This document shows positions 23,824 to 36,386 of a stretch of 64,000 nucleotides of DNA, piece by piece. Positions within the stretch are counted from its first letter, which is position 1; each line of letters begins with the position of its first letter. Source of the stretch: Stictocephala bisonia (Eukaryota > Arthropoda > Insecta > Hemiptera > Membracidae); the NCBI GenBank assembly GCA_035578905.1, contig JAQJVL010000423.1, positions 496,001-560,000 of the forward strand. The letters run 5' to 3'. A program made the position numbers and the translations under genes. Below the pieces are notes generated by a model. It saw nothing but the letters and a program-made list of their open reading frames with translations, was not told where the DNA came from and did no database searches.

Positions 23824-24478
23824 ATCAGATATTTTATTATAGACCCCTGACTTTGCAGCGCTACTGTATTTAAAAAACAAACGCTAAAAAATATTTAATC
23901 ACATATTCGTGTTGAGAATTTAATATACCTTTCAACAGTACCAAAAGTTTTTAGTTTTTATCTTATGTGTAAAATTTTATGCAAGTTACAAATAAAAAAA
24001 CGCGGTTTTTAACACAACTTTTTGAAACTACCAACTTTGAATTGTCATTTTAAAAGGAGGATTGGAGATCATCTTTTTCTTGTTCACCAATTGTAACTAG
24101 TGCTATTAGGTGTAGTATACTGATATTATGATGAAATAATTAATCGTTACTGCGTTATCAATTTTTTCCCAGACCCCTTGTATTTCCTTAATATGTTCAA
24201 TTACAAAAATAATGTTTTCACTGAAATAAAGAGAACTGCTGACTAAACTTAATACACTATAAGAATGGTCATAATAAACCTTTGAAGTATTTTTATTTAC
24301 AGTGTTAATTTAAAAATTTACGGCTGGCATGATTAGCGAGGGCGTACAGTCTGTTTGTAGTGGATCCATTTTTGTCGAGCGTCAAACCTGTTCTATATTG
24401 TTGTATGGACGTAAGTGCAACATTGCTTCTTATCTTATCGATTTCAGATATCCACTTTTGTAACTTTTGTCCATTTAA

Positions 24479-25521
24479 CCCTTTTAGTGCTACAGCATCG
24501 CTGTCAGCGATTCCACAGTTTAGTCTTAAAGTGCGAGAATCGCTGCCAGCGACTATCCGTATTTCGTATATTATGCCGTATGAAATTAATGTTACTGGCT
24601 GCTACGATCGTAGTTGTGTTTCAAAAGCTTCAAGGTATTGCTTTTTCACTGTTTCGTTGTCTTTGGGATGGTTATAACTATCGCTTTGGAGAAGAATAAT
24701 ACTTGACCAGATGGTTTGTTTACGTTTTCAAGCTAGTCTGCTGCGAGTATGCTAGTGCTGTGTTAGAAGTATTGTTTTGCCGTGTAATATAATTTGTATT
24801 ACTGTTTTATAATTAGTATTGTGTTTTATCAGTTTTATATTATATCTTAGTGTTTATAGTTAAGTTTTTGTCTTGTAAATAAACATGAATCGCTATGGTT
24901 ACCATGATTTTCGATAGCTACAAAAAGAAGGTAAACCACTTTATTATATATTTAGTGTTATTTTATTCATAAGCATGTTATATAGCATTTTATTATTTAC
25001 ATGTAATACTGTGACATATTTACATTGTTATTAGGTCCAACAAAAACTGGGATAGATGAATCTTTTCTAAAATGTGTATTGTATATGATTTACTAAGAAT
25101 ATACATTTTTCACGTCGTGGTAGTGATTGGCTATTTTAAATTTTTCTGGCTTGTTTTTTGATGTGTAATAAACTTTTTTTACTTTTTTTGTAGCTGTTTT
25201 GTTGTTGTTTGCTATGACTGTAAGGAAAAAGTTCAAAAAGTTTTTGAACATTATTATGTTATATCAAACTCAAAAAAAAAGTTAACATAAAATTTTTTTG
25301 TTTTTCTTTTTCGTTTTTCAGTTATAAAAATGTTTATTTCCGCCAAACATTGGGTACATATTTACTCTCCAACTTATCCTGAACAATATAAAAAAAAATG
25401 TATAAAGATATCTGTTGAAATAAGTATGGTATGATTTTTTTCTGAACTTCTGCATTTTCGGCTAAATTTGGCTAGCATTTTTGGGTATGTGAGTGAGTAA
25501 TAAGCCATAGCACCAAAAGGG
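24479..25521. mobile_element. Non-autonomous piggyBac-like element (TTAA target)
   Basis: Flanked by TTAA at 24475-24478 and 25522-25525. The termini CCCTTTTAGTGCTA (left) and CCCTTTTGGTGCTA (inverse of right) match at 13 of 14 positions, and the CCC start with TTAA duplication is the piggyBac hallmark (established). It spans 1043 bp with no transposase frame; the open frames at 24360-24699 are GC-richer but show no domain. It is nested in the left half of the long-TIR Tc1-like element, so it is the younger insertion. Confidence 0.82.
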
Positions 25522-25705
25522 TTAATAACTGAACCTGTATTACCTTTGTCTTTGTCCTTACAGTTCAAGTTTTGAAGTTGAGCAGTACTTATTTGAAGTT
25601 ATGCGTATCGTTCCAACTTATAATTATTTTGTTGTTAGTAATTTTCCTTAAAAAGTGCATTTTAAAGTGCTGTCGCTGCTTTAGTGTTATCATTAATGGT
25701 TTAAA

Positions 25706-27118
25706 ATGCCAAATGCTTCTTATATACGGAAAGCACAGAAAGAGTTTATTTTAAGTACAAGGACATTCTTAGAAAATGAAAAGGAAGCACGTTGTTCACA
25801 GGATCTAGTGACACCTGTCAAGAGAACCGCAGCTTGCTTAAATATCTCTGAAAGCACAGTAAAACATGTCACAAGTAAAGCTCGCCAGAGTGGGGAGGTT
25901 TTTGAGTCATCTAAAAGAGGAAATAAAGGAAGGCCAAAAATCGTGTTAGAAGAATACTTAAAGGGTATAATTAGGCATAGGTTGCATCAGTTTTATGAAG
26001 AAAAAGATTGCCCAACTATAGAAAAATTTAATCAATATATGGAAGAACATCTGACCGATTTCCCAAAAATAAGCCGAACATCGTTTTTAAAACAGTTAAA
26101 ATTGATGGGATTTTGGTTTAAGAAATTTTGAACCAAATCTGTCCTTGTGGAATTAATGGCTGTTAGGGGAGCTAGAGCTGAATCCTAATAAAAGTCAGAA
26201 GACTCCGCGATTCAGGATATACCATTTATTATACTGACGAAACTTGGTGTGGTGCAAATCATTCTATGAAGTACGGATGGCAAGAACAAATCCTGCCAAA
26301 TGATGATTATCAAAACTTTGACTACCTTAGAAACATTCAACAAGTAAATGGGTAGGGAGGAGGTATTTTCAAACCATCGGGTGTGGGAAAAAGGGCAATA
26401 CTATTGCATATAGGAATTGAACATGGGTTTTTTGCACCTGGAAAAAAGTGTTGTGAAAAAATAAAATCATCGGACTATCACAACAAAATGAACTCAAAAC
26501 ATTACGAAGAATAGTACAGGAAAGTTTTAAACGTCCCTCTGGAGAAGTCTGTGATTGTATTGGATCAAGCTCCATCCCACACAATGTTGAACCCTGAAAC
26601 AGCAAACCCCTCAAGATGGTTAAAAGATGACATCATAGTGTGGCTGCTGAGAAAGAATGTTCCGTTGCCTGAGGGAGTGGCACAGTGAGCTGATCTCACC
26701 AAACCAATGCTCAGCCTGACAACAAAGCCACACTTGAATGTTAAAGAAAAATTGCTCGACAAAATAGTAAATGATTCTGGGAAAGATATCTAATTAATTT
26801 GGTTACTTTTGCTCATTGCGAACTGAATGCGATCAAGCTGTTGGGAACTTATATTAAAAATGAGGTTGCAAAATCTAATAGGACCTTCAATAAAGTGTGT
26901 CAACTGGCATCAGATATAATTGACAACATACACAAAAATCTTTGGAAAAATTGCGTGAATCATGTCATGAAAATAGAAGACTACTACCACAAAAAATGAA
27001 AATATATTGGACATAGCAATCGAGCCATTAATAATTAATCTAAATGACTGCATCAGTTTCAAGTCATGGTGATGCTGGCACCGACAGTGGTATTTGTGAC
27101 AGTTCTGATCAAGAACTG
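25706..27118 (+). pseudogene. Tc1-like (DDE_3-type) transposase, degenerate
   Basis: The N-terminal 141 residues are open (25706-26131): a helix-turn-helix region (TPVKRTAACLNISESTVKHV) and a second DNA-binding part (GRPKIVLEEYLKGIIRHRL). After a stop the catalytic core continues in shifting frames. The first Asp is in YTDETWCGANHS (about 26232), followed by ILLHIGIEHGFF, the second Asp in IVLDQAPSHTMLN (about 26558), and the Glu in AHCELNAIKLLG (about 26815). A C-terminal KIEDYYHKK and an acidic serine-rich tail follow. The layout matches the transposases common in aphids and other insects in which the DDE core ends with a CELNPIE box (from memory). All three acidic residues survive, but at least four stops or frameshifts are present. 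Confidence 0.85.
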
Positions 27119-27793
27119 TAATTCAATAACCGACCCGTAGTCTGACAATTTGCGCTTTGCTGCAAGCAACTTCAAACAAAGGTAAGCCTAAATGCAATTT
27201 TATTCATATATATTATATACACAATACAGTATATAGGTATAATAGGTTATGTATCTGATTTTAACTAGTAAGTTCAGGAGCAGAATCATTTAGTAATTAT
27301 TTGCCATTGTAGCGACAACGCAGAGCAGTGCTCTATTGTTGTTGGACACAGACTGTCCATTGGACACTGATATAACATGCAGCCTGCATCACATCCAAAA
27401 AATTTTAAATTATTTTCATCATTTATTTCTTTTTTATTACTATTAATACTGACAACATGAGCTGAATTTTGCTAAGAGAAATAGAGTCGATACAAACAAA
27501 CCAGATTTTGAAATAATTTTTCATTGAAAAAATAGCAACACTACGACAAAAATTAATTACATAGTATCAATTAATTATTTCATCATGAAATTTCAATATA
27601 CTACACCTAATAGCAATAGTTACAATTGGTTAACAAGAACAAAACTAATCTCCAATACTTTTTTTTAAATGACAATTCAAAATCGGTAGTTTCAAAAAGT
27701 TGTGTAAAAAACTGTGTTTTTTTTAATTGTAACTTGCATAAAATTTTACATGTAAAATAAAAATTAAAAACTTTTGGTATATTAAAAAGCAGA

Positions 27794-28036
27794 TTAAATA
27801 CTGAACACGAATTTTAGTGTTCGTTTTGTAAATATAGAAGTGCTGCAAAGTCAGGGATCTATAATAAAAAATCTGATAATAGTCCTGCGCACTACAACCA
27901 TTGATGAACGATAGGAGAATTCGTTAAATACTGAACACGAATTTTAGCGTTCGTTTTGTAAATATACTAGTACTGCAAAGTCAGGGGTCTATAATAAAAA
28001 ATCTGATAGTAGTCCCGCGCACTACAACCACTGATG
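27794..28036. repeat. Duplicated right end of the Tc1-like element
   Basis: Two direct copies of a 113-bp block (27794-27906 and 27924-28036, period 130 bp), each containing the terminal TATAATAAAAAATCTGAT. The outer copy matches the left arm slightly better (GGGGTCTA versus GGGATCTA). This could reflect an aborted or repeated end transposition, or a local tandem duplication. Confidence 0.88.
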
Positions 28037-28299
28037 CTTTCTACTGCTTTTGTTGCCGTGGCTTTAATTTGCATTATAATGTATGCTCTTGTGTAGCTTT
28101 TGGGTGCTTCCACTGAGGAAGAGTAGAATGCATTACCTATTACGGATGGTATATTATATTTAAATTTGTAAAAATGTATTAAAACCTTCCACAACGTATA
28201 TGTTAATAGAACATTGGCTTAGGCCTGGATAGTATAATTACACAACCTACATGTATTCTGTAGCTGCTCAGATAACTAATACATGTCATAAGTACTGAA

Positions 28300-28868
28300 T
28301 CTATATTTATAAAAGAGGATGTTTGTATATTTGAAGTTTATGCGCTGCCAAACCATCCAACCGATCGCCATGAAACTTTAGGATGTTGTCCTGTATATTC
28401 CTGAGATGGTTTCTGTAAAGTTTGATGCAGATCCGTCCACAGGGTCCCGCCCCACAGGCTTCTAAAGATCCCATGTTATTCAAATGGAGAATCTGAATTG
28501 TTTACAAAAAACATATGACTGTGTGGTTTAATGTAGTTTCACATGCCATAAGCAGATTGAAGTTCTCACAACAACAGTACTGTATATGTTTTGATTTATT
28601 GTAGTTCTACATTTCACCTTGAGAGTGTAGCACACACTACTTTTACTTGATCGGGTGATCTGTATTTGGTGTTAACCTTTTTTCCTCGGTAATTAAAACA
28701 TGTGGAGAAAATAAAAATAAATAATTATTTGTTTTGCAGTTTACTTTTTATGACATGCCTCCTAAAAAATCTAATATTGGTAGAAGAAGCAAAAATGCTC
28801 GAATTCTTTCCCTTAGGTTCTAAATCAAACTCAATATTATGACCGGCGAAGCGGGCGGGTACAGCTAG
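28300..28868 (+). mobile_element. Short non-autonomous Helitron
   Basis: It starts TCTATATTTATAAAAGAGGA directly after A (28299), the typical Helitron 5' end, and carries ATCCAACCGATCGCCATGAA. It ends in a GC-rich arm GACCGGCGAAGCGGGCGGGT followed by ACAGCTAG, then T (28869). The termini fit insertion between A and T. At 569 bp it has no coding capacity. It is not a simple deletion of the large Helitron at 30147, since the 5' sequences differ. Confidence 0.78.
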
Positions 28869-30146
28869 TAATGTATTATATTCTAAACATTACATATCTT
28901 TAACCCTAGTTAGTGATCATCAGGTGAACCAATAAGAACTCCCAACTGCTAGGTCCTTTTTTTGGCACTTTGCAAGCGTTTTTTGTAAAAATCATAAATA
29001 ATACTAAATATGCTTTTATCATTTAGTTTTTCTTCTAAAGATCTGTAAATTCATATACTACCATCAAAACCCACTTAACAAATTAGTAAATAATTATTTT
29101 CAAGAAAAAATTGAACAAAATTTGAAAATATTGTATGTAAATTAACACTTATAACCCTCATTAGGAGCACTACAAATTTTTGTAAATAATTCTAAGATTG
29201 CCAAATTGTTTATTATTTAGTGCACTATAATAATATGTTGTTACATTTTAGATAAACTAGGATTTTTTTGGAATTTTTTGTTTACATAAAAAGCGAAAAT
29301 GAAAAAAAATGTGCAAAGTTACAGTATGATCATTGTAGGTAATCAAATAGTACAAGTAAAAATAAAAAGAAAATCACCATTGAATAGACAAGAAAAGGTT
29401 GTTTAGGAAAAACAGTCATATTGTACCCATAAATGAATTTTTATATTTTTAGTTTATTGGGGAAAATAAAAATGTTACTACGGAAACGAAAAATGTCTGT
29501 GAAAAATTACATAACAATCTAAAATTACGAGGTATGTATAATTGTTTTCTATATGTACTTAATTAGTACAATTTATTAACTACAAGAAAATGTAAAAAAT
29601 ATATGAAAATATACCAAAAAGTATAAAACTTATAATACCATAAGTCAACGTGCGCAAATTGTGTAAACGGCACTTGCACATTTTGCATATTATAAACATT
29701 ATAAAATATATAAAATAATTTTTGGGAATTTTTATAACCATAACACTTGATAGAACACATATTTCTGAATAGTAATATATAAGAATTGTTAGATTACAGC
29801 CAAAAATAAAGTTTGAACAACAACTTTTATGAACAGCATAAATTATGCCGCTCCTCACTATTGGGTCGGTCGCATAAAAAGGTAAACAACATTTGTTGTA
29901 AAATACCCAATGCAGCTAAAACATCCTAATTTGTTTTGTTGGATAGAGCATTTCATTATTTACAGACTGACATTTACTATGCCTAATTTCGTCTTCTGGT
30001 CATTCTTCAGCCATGCGATACACATTAGCCCTTTTTTCCGCTCCCAACCTCCCGCCAGGCAATGTATAGCAATGTAACCTGTTATAGATTTAACTGGTTA
30101 CATGAAGTACCTGGTTAATTCCCAGTCATTATGCATGATAAGGTTA
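28869..30146. other. DENND5 intron between two Helitrons
   Basis: AT-rich DNA with no recognised gene. Just before the large Helitron (about 30070-30130) it becomes rich in GTTA/TAAC motifs, like the DNA on the other side of that insertion (37112-37567). Confidence 0.5.
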
Positions 30147-31294
30147 TCTATACATATATAAGCCAAATACCACTCACTCACTCACTGACTGACTAAACAC
30201 GAAATCTCAAAAACCACCAAACGGATTCGTATGAAACTTGGTACGTAGCTTCCTCTAGGGTAGTAGGTGCTCGCTAAGAAACGGTTTCAAAAAATTAAAT
30301 CGGGTTCTCGACCAAACCGCGTAAAACGCGACGTTTAATTTTCGAATTTTCTGAACTTAAACATTAGATTAAAAGAAAATTTGATGCTAAACTTCCTTTT
30401 AGGTCTAAGATGAATTCTGGGACGTTTTTTCTGAACTTACAAAGCAGATCGCAACTAAAATTGGTGCTAAGCTTTCTTTTAGGTCTTAAATGAACTGTAA
30501 TACAAATTTTACAGCAAGTTTGGTTCTGCTCGGCACTATAACTCTTTATACTTTGCATAAGTGCTTATAAAAAAAAAAACATTTCAATCACGTTTCAAAC
30601 CAAACAGCAAAAAACTCGATACTTGACGATTGTTGTATATTTTCTAAACCTAGACAATAGATCACAAATAAACTTGATACTATGATTCTTCGGCTGATTG
30701 TAAATTAGCGATAGCAGTCTTGGCTGTTCACTAGTAGGCCGGTTCTTATCAGTTGACCTCTGCCCTCCCTCCCACTCCCCGCACCTCACCAGCACCGCAC
30801 CGCAGTACGGCTCGGCTCATATCAGTCCAGTACCCGCTTTTGACCTGAACACTGCTTTGCTGTTTGTTCAGTTCTGTCCAATGCTTATTGCTTCTGAATA
30901 CTACCTACTTTTTCTTAAATATTTTCTTTTGCCCCACTATTTGCTACCATAGTATTCGATTGCCTCACATCCTTTCATACCATCATTTTTTTACCTTTTT
31001 TCATGTCATAACTCTGACATTCTTAATAGTTCTCCTGGTTCAAACTTGATACAGTTGACATAACTCTGTAGTTACAACTCCGGCCACTCCACTTTGGGTA
31101 GGGTGTTCCCTCACTACATGAGTTTATATTGGTATTTTATTCTGTTAACTATTTGCTTCTTTTACTTACTGCTTGCTTCAATTCTAGATCATCTGCTTGG
31201 GTTTGAACCTTTTCACTTCATCTTCTTCTTCTAAAATACAAAGCTAAATTTTTCTTTATTCATCTTAATACTTTTTCTGAACAGTTGCACGACA

Positions 31295-31717
31295 ATGGTT
31301 ATTGAAACATTCGATATTGATGGTGTGGCAGTACCTCACCATGTCATAAAGATCACTGGGGACGGGGCTTGCCTTTTCTCCTCTTTATCTTATCTGGTCC
31401 ACTGTACAGCTTCACTAACACTCCGAGTGCGCGCTGACATTGTGCGTCACGTGTCCAACAACTGGCGCAGACTTAAGCCTTACACCTTGACCATAAATAA
31501 AGTCCCTTACAGAACTAAACGTCAGTACATCGCCGACATTTCACAGCCTTACTTCTATGGAACCTTTTGTGAGCTCATGGTTGCAGCAGAGGTCTTTCCT
31601 TATAAGTTCGAGCTCTTTCGTGACAGAAAACTCTTAACCTGTTATGGGGATGAGGTTCAGGAAATAACCTGTTGCAGTCCAACCAGGCTCTTCTCAGCCC
31701 ATCCTATCAAACCTTGA
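31295..31717 (+). CDS. OTU-like cysteine protease domain protein of the Helitron
   Basis: 140 residues. The OTU nucleophile motif is GDGACLFSSLSYLV (D-G-x-C), followed by LRVRADIVRHV, YIADISQPYFYGTFCELMVAAEVF and FELF. This is the core order of OTU domains found in Helitron proteins (established association). The C-terminal His strand of the OTU fold is not visible: the frame ends in SAHPIKP, so it may be truncated or continue in another frame. It lies 13 bp upstream of the Rep/helicase start in a different frame, which would suit a separate or frameshift-linked product. Function in the element is unknown; deubiquitination is inference from the fold. Confidence 0.75.
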   Translation: MVIETFDIDGVAVPHHVIKITGDGACLFSSLSYLVHCTASLTLRVRADIVRHVSNNWRRLKPYTLTINKVPYRTKRQYIADISQPYFYGTFCELMVAAEVFPYKFELFRDRKLLTCYGDEVQEITCCSPTRLFSAHPIKP

Positions 31718-31730
31718 AACTCCCTTAGAC

Positions 31731-34700
31731 ATGAGTTCGGACGAATCAATCGTAACAGTGATCACACCTCAAAAATCTAGAGGTAGAAAACGAAGGAAAA
31801 GATTCACTGATTCCATCTGAAAAAAGCAGGTTAGGGAGTCTGTTGCTAAAAATACGGAGAGCCACCCTGAAATGCATAGAAAGGCTGTTAAAAAATATGC
31901 CGAGAGCCACCCTGAAGTGCACAGGGGGGCTGTTCAAAAATATGCCGAGAGCCACCCAGAAGTAAACAGAAGGGCTGTTCAAAAATATGCCGAGCGCCAC
32001 CCAGAAGTAAACAGAAGGGCTGTTAAAAAATATACCGAGAACAACCCCGAGATTAACAGAAACTCTGTAAAGAAGTACTCAAAAAACCATCCTGAAGTTA
32101 ATCGTGAGGCTACGTCAAAGTACAATGAGAGGCGTGCACAAGTAAAGTTACTGCCATGGACAATCAAGAAACTCTCAGGTTTCAAGTATGACCCAAACAT
32201 TGAATATTCTACAGATAAAATAGTTCAACTTGGACCTCGAGAAAAGTGCAATTTCTGCCATGCTTTAAAATGGAAAGACGAAAGCCCCGGAATGTGTTGC
32301 AGTAATGGAAAAGTTCAACTGCTTCCCTTTCAAAAATATCCCGACCCCTTACATAGCCTTCTTTCTCACGACCATCCTGAGGCTGAGCATTTTCTTAATA
32401 ATATTCGCAAATACAACAGTTGTTTCCAAATGACGTCGTTTGGAGCAAAAGAGATAAAAGGAGACCATTTCATGCCAACATATAAGGTGCAAGGCCAGGT
32501 TTATCATAGAATAGGGAGTCTAATGTCTCGAACACAACAGCAGCAGTCTTTCCTTCAGATATATTTTGTTGGTGATGATAACCGTGAAAGAGACATTCGC
32601 TGTGGGTACTTTCAAGATGTCAAGCCAGCATTGGTAGGCCAGCTCCAAAAAATTCTTCATGAACATAACAAATATATCAAAGAGTTCAAAGCTGCTATTG
32701 ATTCTGTTCCCAAAGATCAGCAAGATTTCCAGGTAGTTATCACTGCTGACCAGAAGCCTTCGAGTGCTCACAAGGGACGTTACAATACTCCTACCACTAA
32801 CAAAGTTGCTGTCTTCATTGTAGGCCAGGTGTTTGAAAAGCGAGACATTGTGCTATACAGTAGGGAAGACAAACTGATAAGAATCAGTGAGCTACATCGA
32901 GCGTATGATTCTCTTCAGTATCCTCTCATGTTCTGCCGTGGTGAAGATGGCTATTGTATCAACATCCCTCAGCGTGACCCAAACACCAAGACAGCACTTA
33001 AGAAAACTGTGTCTGCAGCTGATTTCTACGGATATAATTCAATGGAACGAGAAGGCAAAGAACCATATTTACTTTTGTTTTGCAACCTCCTCAACCAATT
33101 TTTGGTTGATATGTACGCAAAAATTGAAACAGAACGGCTAAACTTCATTCGAAACAACCAAAAAAAGTTGAGGAGTGAAGACTACATTCACTTGAAGGAT
33201 GCCATGAGAAAAGCTGATGCTCAGGTATCGGAGCTGGGTAAGATGGTTGTACTGCCATCAAGCTTCACTGGAGGACCTCGCTACATGCATGAGCGTACTC
33301 AGGATGCCATGACCTATGTCCGCCATTTTGGTCGTCCAGATCTCTTTATAACTTTTACGTGCAACCCAAAATGGCGAGAGATATGTGAACTACTCAAGGA
33401 AGGTCAGAAGGCTCAGCACAGACATGACTTGGTAGCGCGGGTTTTCTACTTAAAAGTGAAGCATTTGATGAAACTAACGAAAGGGTCTATATTTGGAGCA
33501 TGTAGATGTCACATGTTCTCCATAGAATGGCAAAAAAGAGGCCTTCCTCATGTACACATTCTCCTTTGGCTAGAAGAAAAGATTAAACCAGACATGATTG
33601 ACAAAGTTATTTGTGCAGAGATACCTGACCCAGAGCTAGACCCTGCCCTCCATGAGATTGTGAAGTCAACTATGATCCACGACCCATGTGGTGCTCTCAA
33701 CAGAAATTCGCCCTGTATGGTTAATGGAGCTTGCAGCAAAAAGTATCCCCGTCCTCTACTAAGAGAAACACAGACTGGGGAAGACGGTTATCCTAAATAC
33801 CGTAGGCGTTCTCTTTCAGATGGTGGATTTGTTGTTGACATCAACGGGGTAAAGCTTGACAATCAATGGGTGGTACCTTTTAACCCTGTCCTGTCTCGCA
33901 CCTTTTCAGCGCATATCAACGTCGAGTACTGCAACTCTGTCAAGTCTATAAAATATATTTGCAAATACGTCAACAAAGGGTCCGATCAAGCAGCTTTTAC
34001 AGTTGAAAATGAACTTGACGAGGTGACAAGGTACCAGACAGGACGCTACATTAGTACTTCTGAAGCTGTCTGGCGAATTCTCTGCTTCCCAATACACGAT
34101 CACCATCCACCAGTCATGCATATTGCAGTTCATCTTGAAAAAGGCCAAAGAGTTTATTTTAACGAAGAAAATGTGATGGAAAGGCTAAACAACCCGCCAA
34201 AAACTACTCTTTTGGGCTTCTTCGATCTGTGCAAAACCGATGCGTTTGCAAGAACCCTCCTTTACTCTGAAGTTCCGTCATATTTCGTATGGAAAAAGAA
34301 TACCTTTTGTAGAAGAAAGCAAGGGAAATCAGTACCAGGCTATCCCGGGGTGAAAAAAGATCAGGTTTTAGGCAGGGTATATACTGTTCACCCTAATAAC
34401 TCTGAGTGCTATTTTCTACGCCTTCTCCTACACGAAGTTAAAGGGCCTACGTCATTTGAATATCTTAGGAACGTAAATGGAGTGGTCCACCAAACGTTTC
34501 AGTCTGCATGTACAGCTCTTGGTTTGCTCGAAGACGACACTCACTGGGATCGAACACTAGAAGAAGCTTCACTCTCAGACTCCCCGTCCAAGATCCGCGA
34601 ACTACTTGCCACCATGTTGGTGTTTTGCCAAGTAAGTAGTCCTCTCACATTATGGGAAAAACACCGCGACAGTTTGGCGGACGACGTAAAGAGGTCGATG

Positions 34701-36298
34701 GAGACAGAGTTTGGGGATGTGCAACAGCGTATGGACATTGTGTACAACAAATGTTTGGCTTTACTCGAAGATTTGGTGTATTCAATGTCTGGCAACCGTC
34801 TCCAAAACTATGGTCTTCCTACACCACTTCGCGAGCAAGAGTCCATCACTAACAACCTGGAACGCCTCAGAGAAATTTCTTTCGATGTAGTCCAGCTCTG
34901 TGAAATGGTTGCTGTAAATGTTCCAAAGCTGAACGAAGAACAACTGAATATTTACAAAGAAATTACCTGCAGTATTATTTCAGAATCTGGGCAACTCTTT
35001 TTCCTGGACGCTCCTGGTGGTACCGGAAAAACATTTTTGATCAATTTGTTGTTAGCAAAAATAAGGAGTGAGAAAAAGATTGCCATCGCAGTTGCATCCT
35101 CTGGCATTGCTGCGACACTGCTTGATGGTGGGAAGACGGCTCATTCAGGTTTCAAGTTGCCTCTCAACCTGAACCACTCAGAAACACCTATTTGCAACAT
35201 ATCAAGACAAAGCAATATGGGCCAGGTACTCAAAGAAACAGTATTAATTGTTTGGGACGAGTGTACCATGGCCCACAAAGGAGGTATAGAGGCTCTGGAC
35301 AGGACACTTCAAGACATCAGGAACTGCAAACGTCTAATGGGCGGAGTAACAGTTCTGCTGGCTGGAGACTTCAGGCAAACCTTGCCCGTGATACCTCGAG
35401 GAACTCGGGCTGATGAGGTGAAAGCGTGCCTTAAGTCATCCTTCTTATGGCCAAAAATTAAAATCCTGTCTTTGAGAGTTAACATGAAAGTTCATTTGAA
35501 TAGAGATTTGAAAGCAGAAGAATTTTCTACATTAGTTTTACAAATAGGTGATGGTAAACTGCTAGAAGATCATGAAGGTAAATGTGCAATACCTCAAAAT
35601 CTTTGTCATACTGTTAGTGATATGAATACACTGCTTGACAAGATATATCCTAACTTAAATGACAATGTGAACAATAGTCCAACATGGTTGCAAGAGAGGG
35701 CGATTCTTACCCCAACTAACGACTCTGCAAATATAATAAACCTTTCGTTGTTAGAAAAATTGCCTTCTGCTGTTGTGAGGTATGAATCTGTGGACTCAGT
35801 GGTTGAGACAGAAGACGCTGTTCACTATCCAGCGGAGTTTCTCCACACTCTGAACCCCCCTGGAATTCCACCTCATGTTCTTTCTCTAAAAGTCGGTGCT
35901 CCAATAATGCTACTCCGCAACCTAAACCCTCCCAAACTCTGTAACGGTACCAGGCTGCAGGTGAAAACTCTGCATAAACATGTTATTGAAGCGACAATAT
36001 TTACAGGCGTTGGTCAAGGAGAAACTGTTTTTATTCCCGAATTCCTCTTATTCCCTCAGACTACCATTTTGCATTCAAACGTCTGCAGTTCCCTGTAAAA
36101 TTATGCTATGCCATGACTATTAACAAGGCACAAGGGCAAAGTTTGAAGATGGCTGGGGTAGATCTGAGCAATGACTGTTTCTCCCATGGCCAGTTATACG
36201 TAGCATGTTCTAGAGTAAGCTCATCTGACAGTCTGGTCGTCCTTCAGCCAGAAAAAAGGACTAAAAATGTTGTTTACAAAGAGGTGCTAAGCACTTAA
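31731..36298 (+). CDS. Helitron Rep/PIF1-type helicase, two lesions
   Basis: The probable start is ATG 31731 (MSSDESIVTVITPQKSRGRK). A TGA at 31818 splits off this head, and the long frame then runs 31872-36098 (1408 residues). Near 36060-36068 a frameshift moves the tail (FKRLQFPVKL, MTINKAQGQSLK, YVACSRVSS) to another frame ending at 36298. Domains numbered from 31872: six 15-residue N-terminal repeats (1-85), a Cys-rich CNFCHAL segment (about 125), a Helitron-like N domain (about 190-560), the HUH motif in LPHVHILLW (His about 560, 562), Rep Tyr region KYICKYVNKG (about 695-705), and helicase Walker A DAPGGTGKT (1046-1054), Walker B IVWDECTMAH and GDFRQTLPVI. The enzyme would nick and replicate the element by rolling circle. 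Two single lesions are the only visible damage. Confidence 0.92.
31857..32126 (+). repeat. 45-bp coding repeats in the Rep N-terminus, 6 copies
   Basis: Six 45-bp units encoding variants of ESHPEVNRRAVQKYA. The first four are nearly identical and the last two (ENNPEINRNSVKKYS, KNHPEVNREATSKYN) are diverged. The repeats are basic and rich in His/Tyr/Lys, and would form a repetitive helical N-terminal extension ahead of the Rep domain. Confidence 0.88.
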
Positions 36299-36386
36299 GA
36301 AAACAACAACAACATCAATTTTGGCTGTCCGTATATATCTATCAGACTAAAATGTACTAAAATATATTTAAGTACTTGCATATATT

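Larger units (their letters stand above)
23824..28007 (+). mobile_element. Tc1-like transposon with about 340-bp TIRs
   Basis: The left arm begins ATCAGATATTTTATTATAGA at 23824 and runs to about 24165. Its inverse runs from about 27550 to 27877 (…TCTATAATAAAAAATCTGAT) and its outermost part recurs at 27924-28036. Shared inner blocks include GTAGTATACTGA/TCAATATACTAC, TAGTTTCAAAAAGTTGTG and CTGACTTTGCAG. A degenerate DDE transposase sits between the arms, and a TTAA-flanked element (24479-25521) is nested in the left half. At about 4.1 kb it is long for Tc1/mariner; the nested element accounts for about 1 kb. Confidence 0.8.

Noticed and set aside
24360..24699. Two overlapping plus-strand frames (105 and 94 residues)
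   Set aside because: They straddle the left border of a gene-less TTAA element and have no domain or codon signal.
32887..36098. Numerous open frames on both strands within the Helitron Rep/helicase gene
   Set aside because: Shadows of the 1408-residue coding frame; no independent evidence.
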